Source: Porodaedalea pini
Taxonomy: Eukaryota; Basidiomycota; Agaricomycetes; Hymenochaetales; Hymenochaetaceae
DNA: 64,000 nt
Reading direction: 5' to 3'
NCBI GenBank assembly: GCA_002794775.1
Contig: NBAY01000053.1
Location: forward strand, 186,001 to 250,000
In this document: in pieces, positions 55,897 through 64,000 of the stretch
Position numbering within the stretch: the first letter of the stretch is position 1
Layout of the letters: every line of letters begins with the position of its first letter
Made by a program: the position numbers and the translations under genes
Notes under the pieces: generated by a model
The model's input: only the letters and a program-made list of their open reading frames with translations
What the model was told of the DNA's origin: nothing
Database searches by the model: none

Positions 55897-56430
55897 ACAT
55901 GAGACCATGAAACTACCTGAGTGTCCTTCCAACCTCAGTAAGATGCAATATGCCAATCTTCTTTTCTTCAAAGGTTGCTATGTGTGTAATGTTCTGTGGT
56001 CAGGTTTTTGTGCAGGTTTAAAGAGACTTGGATGTTTTAGCTCTGTGATGCTCCTTGTGTACAATTGCTCCACTTTCCATTTTGCCTCAGACTCTGTAAA
56101 AAAATGTAGACAAAAAAAGCAAGTTTTGTAACTCATCTGTCTGCTTTTCTATGAACTGACTTGGCTTTTGCTAGGATCATCAAGTCAAAATATGTCTTGA
56201 AGATAATTATGGGATGGAACACATCAATATTCTCAATGATCACTTACTTCCAACACTATATCTGTGAACATGATTTTATAGTTGCTTATATCTTTCATTA
56301 CATCTTGTTTTCATAGCTCCTCACTTCTACAATATTGATAAAGTGAAGGCAGCTTGGGCTGAATATCGGTCCCTTTCTCCAGGCTCTGATGAGCATACTG
56401 CCTTTGTAGCTCAGAGGAAGCAGCACATTT
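55897..56430 (+). pseudogene. F-box protein gene, 3' part
   Basis: Open plus-strand exon starting within HETMKLPECPSNLSKMQYAN and LLFFKGCYVC (55,897-55,990), typical of the segment after the F-box in Agaricomycete F-box proteins. After a presumed intron region, a second open stretch reads PHFYNIDKVKAAWAEY and FVAQRKQHIWK (about 56,313-56,430). It fits as the continuation of the gene part at 42,250-42,809. It is cut again at 56,431 by element Q. Confidence 0.68.
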
Positions 56431-58489
56431 GGAAGGCACCTAGGTAGTGCCAACACTTGAGCCCATAAGACAGATGGGACAAAACAATCTTTGTTGCTGT
56501 CAGAGAGACTGGAAATATATACATGGAAAATTGTCTACTCACCTTTGTTGCTGTCAGAGAGACTGAGGCAACAAAGGTGTTGGAAAGGGTTCAAATAGAA
56601 AGGATTATATAATATGAACTATCTTAATATTGAACCAACAAAGGCCCTTTTGCCCACAGCCACCATCAGAAATGACAAATTCTGATAAATTCTGACTAAA
56701 ATTTGTCACTATTAATCAGCCTTCTCTCTACTGCTTTTATACCTGCACCCCCCTCCAAAGCAGCAACTACAGTTGCAGATTACAAAACATCCTCAAACCA
56801 GCATCTCACAGATCACTCAAACTGGCAACTCTGCAAATTACTCAAAGCGGCAACTCTGCAGATCACTCAAAGCAGCAGAATACACACAACACTTTGAGCT
56901 CAAACAACTCATTTCTCACTTGAACAAAATTGGAAAAATCATTAAAAAATTAAATCTAATTAGAAATTTAATGTGCCATCTTCCCCATGAGTATTAGTGC
57001 ATAAATTGCCTCATCACATCAACTAATTTGAGCTTTCTTGATGATGAAAAAATAGTTTGCATATATAAGACAGCACAGGACCTTTATATTATATTAGGAC
57101 TCACTCCAATGGATGTCCCAAGAAAAAATAAGGTGATACATAAAGCTGAGAACATAGGAGCATAACTTGCAGCCAGACTGAAGATTGCAGTGAAGTAAAA
57201 TGTAAGGTTGAAAGCAGTACTCTGAGTGAGTAAGTCAGAGCCTCCAGAGAAAAAGTCAGCAAGGGAAATCTTTGTTTAAGCATTGAATTCCTACATGATC
57301 CTCATCCTACAGTACTGAGCATCATTCTAGAAAACATTGAGGAAGAGAGATCTACAATATGGCTGTCTATAACTGTAGAAGTTGCAAGTTAAGCAGAAAT
57401 GTGCAGGAACAAAAGAAAAGATTATACATATTAGTAATAAGCTTACTACACCTGTCTTACACATGGGCAACTGACATAATGTGACAACCAATATTGGATT
57501 TAGTGAGGCTTTAGTGTAATTAGAATTTTACAATAAAAATCAAGTTTCTTCCAGACAGACTAAGATAATACAGGTGGGTATAAGTGAAGGCTAAGTCATG
57601 TGCACCAGTTTGGCTGGGAGTTACTGCATAAAGCTTGCACATGACTCAGCCATCACTTACACCCACCTGTATATTGTCTGTAGAACTTAGATAAAGCCAG
57701 AATAGATATGAGCACTGTGTTTAAACCCAAGTCCTGGTGAAGCCAGGATGGATCTTAGCATTGCATTTAAAAAAACAAGTCCTGGCAAAGCCAGGATAGA
57801 TCTAAGCATTGTGTTTAAAAAAACAAGTCCTGGTGAAGCCAGGATAGATCTAAGCATTGTGTTTAAAGAAACAAGTCCTGGCAAAGCCAGGATGGATCTA
57901 AGCATTGCGTTTAAAAAAACAAGTCTCGGCAAAGCCAGGATGGATCTAAGCATTGCGTTTAAAAAAACAAGTCTCAGTAAAGCTAGGATAGATCTAAGCA
58001 TTGCATTTAAAAAAACAAGTCCTGGTGAAGCTGGGATGGATCTAAGCACTGCATTTGAAGCAAAGTCCCAGCTTCACCAGGGCTTCAGCTGGTACCATAT
58101 CAGTCTGAAAGGATTCCATTGAGAATTACTCTCAGAATACATAAATCAGCATGTGCATGCCAAAGTGTTGCTCAACTTGGTGTGAGTGCATATGAGCATT
58201 GGACAAGTTGGTGTTAGCTTTAGACAGGTTGGGGAGTGAAGGGAATATGAATAGGATATTAGTAGAATGTAATGTGCCATGCTCTAGAGGTCTAGAGGCT
58301 ATGCTGCCACCAAGTTGCATGCTCAGACTTAGTCTTTGGGCTTAGACTCGGCCTTCAGGCTCAGACTCGGCCTTCAGGCTCAGACTCAGTATGGTCACAA
58401 AACTCAGCACTTGGGATCAGACTTGGCACAATCATGAGACTTGGCACTCAGGCTCAGACTTGGCATGACACAATGTCTAGACAGTTGGT
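56431..58489 (-). mobile_element. Element Q, right copy (interrupted by P)
   Basis: Inverted relative to the left copy. Q parts are 56,431-56,622 and 58,091-58,489, with P inserted between. The outer end at about 58,489 is 43 bp short of the left copy, where other sequence (TGTTAAGG) begins. The left border cuts the F-box exon. Confidence 0.6.
56623..58090 (-). mobile_element. Element P, right copy (uninterrupted)
   Basis: 1,468 bp, inverted copy of the unit at 44,601-47,897, continuous here. Ends CTTAATATTG (left) and CTTCAGCT (right). Contains the 48-bp minisatellite with about seven units (57,715-58,065) and the foldback unit. It lies inside Q, the reverse of the nesting at the left locus. 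Confidence 0.65.
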
Positions 58490-60703
58490 ATTGTTAAGGT
58501 TGGGCAAGTATTCTAATTCTTTAACCACAAAGGTGTTGCCTTCTGGACTGTATGGTCCTCTGAGCAGTGTATTATCAAGATGACTTTATTTATCTTTGAC
58601 CAATCCTGTAACCAGCTTCTTCTTCACTGCCCTTATTAGGTAGAACCTGAGGTTGGTATTGAAAGTACTTAGTTACAGCAGATAGGGAAGGTAATGCCCT
58701 AGAAGGTCAAGAGATGTTTGGTTATGCTGCAATGTTGTCTAGGAGGCAAACTGCAAGGCTTGACATAGCTGAGATGCACTCAACCAGACTTAGTTCTGTG
58801 GACAATGAGAGGAACCTTCTAAGCATGGCATAGCTGAGGGTCTACTCAATCAAAGTCAATCCTTATTCAACTTGGGACAAATCTTCAACCCAGTATAGGG
58901 TGGACTTGTTATTCAACCAAGGAGGATATTACACAGTGATAGTTATAGAGGTAGAGGTAGGGGTAAGAAGTAGCAGTGTTCTGTAACCTGTAGAGGTAAC
59001 TTTGAAAGCAATAGAGAATGGGGATCTGGGGTGCTAGTTACTTAGCCTTATACAGCTTACTGAATTTCTAATTTCTTTACATTCCATTCAACCAGATACC
59101 CTTTTATCTCCTTCCTATGTTTCATGTGGCCATAGCACTTAGCTGCTGTGGTGAGGATGTATGCACATGTACTCCATCCAATGGTTTGCTTGTATTCTGT
59201 AATTTAGACTGCAGGCATAAGTCATGTGATGTCTGCACATGTGTGCTGAAGAGCAAGCAGACTGATTTGGTAGTCAAGCTCCCACATTCTCCACATGCTC
59301 CTGCTTAATTAACTTCCTGCTTCTTCTGAGTGCTTCTTTATTGAGGCTTTGCTTCTCTGGCTTCTCAAAGCATCATCCTTGGTTGTGGCACTGCATGGCC
59401 TATCAGGTGGCATTGCTGCACTTGGGTGGTCATTTCTCCCATTCAAATCTGTTGAGGATAACCATGTGGACCCATAGATTATTCTTGGATCACTATTTAG
59501 TTTCAGGTCCACTCGGTGTTAGGGCTGCTCTGCCAAGACATGTCTCCATTGTAAACAGTGGGTCATGTAATCCAAGAGCCAGGGTGACCTTGAATGTTCG
59601 CCTTTCTGACATGTGCTCAAATTTGTATAGTGTAATCGTACCTTGATACTTTATATCCTGAAGGTATGCCCAACAGCACTTGAGTGCTGTTGTTATGTAT
59701 ATTGGTATGTCATTCCCTTGCACTGGACTTGGGGGTAGGTATTCATATCATCATCCTGCAGTTTCTGCATTCTTCATGTAGTCCTTTATTGTATTGGATG
59801 ACTGTGTCCCATTAGTAGTTCTCCATGCCACATTCTTCCTTGCTAATGTGGACTTTATATGTCTTGGCATCTTGGTAGTAGATTGTCTGGCCTGTTTCAA
59901 AGTATGGGGATTGGCCTTCTCACTTGTGTGCCTGTAATGTGATATCCTAGTCCATTAGTTCTATTGTCTTTAGGAGTTCTGGGACCTTCTGTGCTACATT
60001 CTGTAGTAGCATGCACTTTGTGCATTGAGGGTCAACCTCCATAGGGTGTCCTTTGCTTTCTTGACATTTGTGTACCATGTCACAGGGTGTGACTATGTAG
60101 TGTGACTATGACTGATGGATTTTTGCCTGGGCAAGTATCTATCAAGATCAGGTGACCACATTATGATCAACAATGATTGGCCTTGATCAGCATTTCCGAA
60201 TGTGAAAAAAAAAAATTTCAGGTGCCATGTTGGATGTGGTAAGAACACTCTGGCGGGCTTACAATGTTGTGAATATCTAGAACATATGTCTGTTTATTTA
60301 TCAGGTAATTGCTCCCCCCCTCCTCCCAACTCACTAATCCTTGGCTTTTGGGAGCATGACTATGAGGTACAGGAGTGGATAGACTTGCAAATTATAAAGA
60401 AGGATGCTGCAAGGAAGATAATTAGTGATAAAAGGAAGCCAATGTACATGTATCATCTAATAAACAGTGAAAATAGTGTGCTGAAGAAACCAGGAATAAG
60501 TCAGGATTGATATAGGTCTTGCATGCAATGTTCACTGGCAACACTTATGTCATGCAATGGAGGTAGCTCTTGTTTTCAAGGGACACAAAGCCGCTGATGG
60601 ACTGCAGCATGCCCTTCATACATTCTATTCCATTCCTTCTTTACTTAAAAAACATGTCAATCATTTGGAAGAATATTAATGTCAAGCCAGGATTATTGAA
60701 AGG
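58490..60703. other. Unassigned AT-rich DNA
   Basis: Starts TGTTAAGGTTGGGC at 58,493, which could be another LTR end, but no matching end was found. Minus-strand frames at 59,723-59,493 and 59,512-59,309 and a broken frame upstream (FETGQTIYYQDAKTY-like, about 59,910-59,860) look like a decayed mobile-element protein I cannot name. A plus-strand 102-codon frame at 60,202-60,510 is unrecognised. Confidence 0.35.
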
Positions 60704-60711
60704 CATACAGG

Positions 60712-61341
60712 TATAGTTGCTGCAGTCCAGTCCAGGTCCAGTCCAGGCAAAATGTTGGTGGACCGTAACCCAGACTGTTTTGGATTTTCCTGCTCAGCTC
60801 AGACCTGGAGTGGACCCCAACTGGACCACTTTTGGACTGGACCTCGACCACTGGTAAATTGAGAAGAAGAAGTTGAATTAATTCTATTTATGCTTGAGAC
60901 AAAGACATGCATTTGAAAAGGCCTTTGTAGTACATCTATAGTATCTCTGTACTCAAAAGTTTCAGAAAGAAGGTGGATATGGCACTTGGTATCTGCCAGA
61001 CCTGCTCCTGAGTCCTGAGAAAACCTGTTTACATGGTATGGAAGATCCCCTGGGTAGGCAAGTAGTCATGTCACAGTGCTATGCAAAGCTCAAGCGCATC
61101 TTCCAGTCTCACTAGAGCTGTTCTACTTCTTTGCCAACCAACTTGAGGCCAGTAATGATGTCAAACTAACTCCCACAAATATTTCTTCCGGTCCAGGACC
61201 GGTCCAGGGTCAAGCTCGGTCCAGAAAAATGGCAGGAGAGCTGGACCCAGGACCGGACCACATCTGGACCTTAAGTGGACCGGACCGCGGTCCAGACCAC
61301 TTTGGGTCCAGCAGTCCACGGACCGGACAACGGCAACTATA
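60712..61341. mobile_element. hAT-like MITE, GGTCC-rich
   Basis: 630 bp with TATAGTTGC at the left and GCAACTATA at the right. The 8-bp flanks are CATACAGG (60,704-60,711) and CATACAAG (61,342-61,349), 7 of 8 identical, as expected of hAT elements. Both subterminal regions are packed with GGTCC/GGACC words (about 60,725-60,850 and 61,188-61,330). No transposase. The AT-rich centre has nothing recognised. Confidence 0.78.
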
Positions 61342-61349
61342 CATACAAG

Positions 61350-61897
61350 GGCGCCGAGGAAATAGCGGAGGTACGTTTTGGATGGATATATGCTTTAGCT
61401 TTATTCCTTTGCTACTTATGAGCTTTGTCGGGGAGGAGGAATGATGAATCCCTTTAAGCTTTTACATGCGACTACAACACATACCTACCTTTGTTTCGAC
61501 TTGCCTTTGTCTGGATTCTACCTTCGCCATGAACAGGTGGATTGAAAAGCGATCAAACATACATTGAGTCCAAGAGCTGTACGAATAATCGTACCAAGAA
61601 AAGTCGAGAATTAACATGCCATTCAAGTCAGATATATATACAGATTATTACAGAACTGAAGAAAATAAACGAGAACGAGATGGCCAGACGTAACGAGCAT
61701 CGCCAGCCTGAGAGTAGTGCACAAAGCAGGCACGTGCACACATGGAACGCGATATCCTCCCTCAAGACGCCGCGTCTCTCTGCACTGTCGACAACTTCAT
61801 ATCTGACGGCATTATCTATCGCAGGCATCACGTCGTCTAACACTCTCGTTGTCGGTGGAAGAAGGGAGCAGACACCAGTTAGCTATCAGTAGGGAGA
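61350..61897 (+). promoter_or_regulatory. Upstream region of the right-flank gene
   Basis: Presumed promoter and leader. A plus-strand frame (ATG at 61,542, further ATG at 61,680) is open to a TAG at 61,890-61,892, six bases before the main ATG, and may act as an upstream ORF. A TATATATAC stretch is near 61,630. Role inferred. Confidence 0.35.
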
Positions 61898-63593
61898 ATG
61901 GCCTCATCCTCATCGGGCTCGCACGCGTCGAGCTCGGGTACATCTACATCGACCTTCCCCGATTTCACGCACGATTTCACCATTGATGACTTCGAGGTGC
62001 CGGACGCTGAAAACGAGCAAAAAGATCAAAATCCCGAAAGCGCAACGACCCTTGGGTCCGCTGGTGCCGAAACATCGTTTGACGGGTTCTTCAACTTTGG
62101 CAGGCTGGACAGCTTTGAGCTTGGTCTCGGACAAACAGACTTGTCGACATTTGGTTCGTTCTGCGATTTTGGTCAGCAGGATTTGGGGCTTGGATTAGGG
62201 CCGGTGTCGGGTGTCGATCTTGCGGCCACAACATTCCCAGAACTTGGTATCCTTGATCTCGACACACCACTCGAGGTCGAGCCTTTGCCTAAGCGGACGT
62301 CGTCCCATAGCGCAACAACCGCCTCCCAAACTTTCTTCGATGCTCCAAACTCCCGTTTGGGTGACGAAGACACCCAGGACCAGAGTCCGGAAGACGGGAA
62401 CACAACCAGTCAGAAAGATAGTACGGCGGCGCAAGATTCTGCGCAGCCAGTGACATATCCGACTCGCAATCCGCTTCTCCGACTTCACACTCCGCCAGAG
62501 ATCCCCTCTAAATCTGCTCCTCCTAACATATCGACGACGACTCAGGCTGAGGTCGTGGCTTCGAACCCGTCTTCAGCTCCTTTGACATCCCAAGCACAGT
62601 CTAAACGGAAAACAAAACAAAAACCAAGGACAGGGTCAGACTCTCCAGAAATTCTTCCAATAGGATTTCCTTCGTATCCTATTCCAATGGACCCTAGCGG
62701 TGCGCCAGACCCAATCGTCCTTGCGGCCTTTAGCTTTCCCGTACCTGTAACCGACTCCAACCCGCGCGCCGGTCCGAACCGCACCCGGAACGCCCGCTCC
62801 CGCCACGCACGCACACCGTACACCACTACCGTACAGCCGAAGAAAGGGAAAGAGAAGGCTTTGAAGGACAAGACCAAGGCGGAGAGGAACGTATGGCATG
62901 TGATCACCCCGCCCGTGACCGCGCCTGTACAAGGCAATCCTGCGACTGCTTCTGGGAGCGGGATCACGAGCGTAGAATCCGGCTCTACTAGTGGTTGCAA
63001 CAACAGCGGAAGGCGGTCAGGAAGGCGAAAGGAGGTGTTCCAGCATGTCGAGGCACCGTCGACGGAAAAGAGCGAAGAACCGAAGTGGTTCGTGTCCCCG
63101 CCGCCATGGAAGCCACTTTTGCCATCACCAAAGCCCAGGAAAAAACTGATTACAAGTGACACGCATTCGGATATGGGCTGGGTACTTGCGCGACTGCGCG
63201 AGCCTGATTGCGAGCGACCGCAGTACGGATGGGCGATAGCACAAGTTCATGTAAGTCCTCCGTCCCTTCTCCCGTTCTACACGTAGAGCGACTGGAGACT
63301 CATATTGACTCTTCTGATTCTAACAGAACCCACGTGCGAGCTCCTACCTCGTCCTCTCTGGTCCGCACGTGACCAAGATCAAGACTGTGCGTGCGTATGA
63401 CCGCGTTGCGTACTCTCCCGATAATATTGCTCAGCTTAAAGAGCGTTGCCAAGATGGCTCTCGGGGGAAGGGGCCTGGGGCGAAGGGTGAGAAGGTGTAT
63501 GACACGATCACGCATGATCCTGCTGTGCTTGCGCGACATAGCAGCGTGTTTGGCACAGACCAGGCTACCGAGGGCCTTTTGTCGCTCACTTAA
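61898..63593 (+). CDS. Hypothetical Ser/Thr/Pro-rich protein, possibly nuclear
   Basis: Not recognised. Exon 1 61,898-63,250, intron 63,251-63,326 (GTAAGT...TAACAG, 76 nt, phase 0), exon 2 63,327-63,593, giving 539 residues. Residues 1-130 are acidic with Phe/Leu/Gly-rich stretches (FDGFFNFGRLDSFELGLG), similar in style to an activation region. Basic patches SKRKTKQKPR and RTRNARSRHART/KKGKEKALKDK could be nuclear localisation signals. The last ~100 residues look folded (WVLARLREPDCERPQYGWAI, SSYLVLSGPHVTKIK, YSPDNIAQLKE) and resemble the end of the gene at 4685. The intron lies between QVH and NPR, at the position matching that gene's second intron. Confidence 0.75.
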
Positions 63594-64000
63594 TACTGTA
63601 TCAATTAGATATCTTTTTTCTCGCACTTTCTGACTTGATCTTGTACTCTTTCGATACACGTGTATTTTGGATGGATGGATGGATGGATGGATGGATGATA
63701 CAGACTTGATTTTCTTTTCTCTGTTTCGATAATATCTCGAACATTCTTGCTCGACACCCCATCCTTGATTTATCTTTCCTCTTTGTATCCTACGCATTTC
63801 CAAACAACACTTTTCCTCTTTTTTTCATTCTTCAGTTTTTTTACTCCCACTTTGAAAAATCTATACCGAACACGAACCGTCCTGACTTTGTGATTCCTCA
63901 CCAAAACGCATTTTTATCTCTAGTTTTACTCAAATTGTATATAGATCGGGCTGCTACTGTCTTCCTCGTCGGCCGATCATTCGTGTTCCACACTTCTGAT
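63594..64000. other. 3' region with GGAT microsatellite
   Basis: Downstream of the last gene. A (GGAT)n run of about seven units at 63,669-63,698, then pyrimidine-rich sequence. No gene seen. Confidence 0.6.

Noticed and set aside
44601..58090. P and Q as a single circularly permuted element
   Set aside because: Segment order at the two loci (Z-W-X-Y and, inverted, W-Z-Y-X) is not a rotation. Reciprocal nesting explains it, with ATAA duplicated at one joint.
57748..58122. 124-codon plus frame and 120-codon minus frame made of a 16-residue repeat
   Set aside because: Both are translations of the 48-bp minisatellite, open in several frames because the period is a multiple of three.
1..64000. 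CRISPR arrays, bacterial operons, riboswitches, rRNA or tRNA genes
   Set aside because: The window is fungal. No regularly spaced repeats of CRISPR type and no rRNA were seen. No tRNA was recognised, though tRNA detection by eye is unreliable.

Overview
The window looks like Agaricomycete (mushroom-forming basidiomycete, probably polypore) DNA. The evidence is compact genes with many 50-80 nt GT-AG introns, a fuA/Ure2p-like GST, an Agaricomycete-type BTB protein, an Agaricomycete-type F-box protein, and a large load of chromovirus-type Ty3/gypsy retrotransposons. No calls were checked against a database. All rest on reading frames, splice sites, repeats and recognisable motifs.

Left flank (1-11,800), mostly host sequence: an Arl8-type small GTPase in 11 exons (519-2091), a ~300 bp tandem duplication (2849-3461), an unidentified 3-exon gene (4685-5501), then on the minus strand a BTB/POZ gene (6963-8223) and a decayed glutathione S-transferase (8258-9209). 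A 736 bp MITE-like element with 33 bp inverted ends lies at 11,011-11,746.

Middle (11,809-41,941) is one nested cluster. Element A, an old gypsy copy on the minus strand, was hit three times. Element B (plus) entered its RT region, and the younger element C (plus, 16,255-22,502) then entered B's gag. Element E, a solo-LTR-like unit, entered A's protease region, and element D (plus gypsy) then entered E. Element F, a 4.4 kb unit with 10 bp inverted ends carrying two tandem, intron-containing prolyl-tRNA synthetase gene fragments, entered A's gag. Target-site duplications support each step.

Right-centre (42,250-58,490) is an F-box gene split by a second nest: a tandem repeat (KG1/KG2), solo LTR H, two unclassified elements P and Q that are nested reciprocally at two loci in opposite orientation, LTR-like unit M with its own ORF, LTR-like repeats J1/J2, and gypsy element I (minus, 49,178-55,583). 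Right flank: unassigned AT-rich DNA, a hAT-like MITE (60,712-61,341), and an unidentified 2-exon host gene (61,898-63,593).

The five gypsy copies share one architecture: gag with a CCHC knuckle, then pol (protease, RT, RNase H, integrase, chromodomain) in the -1 frame. Each has an 11-nt sequence just inside the 5' LTR that is exactly complementary to a site about 33 nt downstream of the LTR TATA box. This is the arrangement expected for Tf1/sushi-type self-priming. Almost all inactivating changes in the young copies are CGA-to-TGA, pointing to CpG-directed C-to-T mutation.
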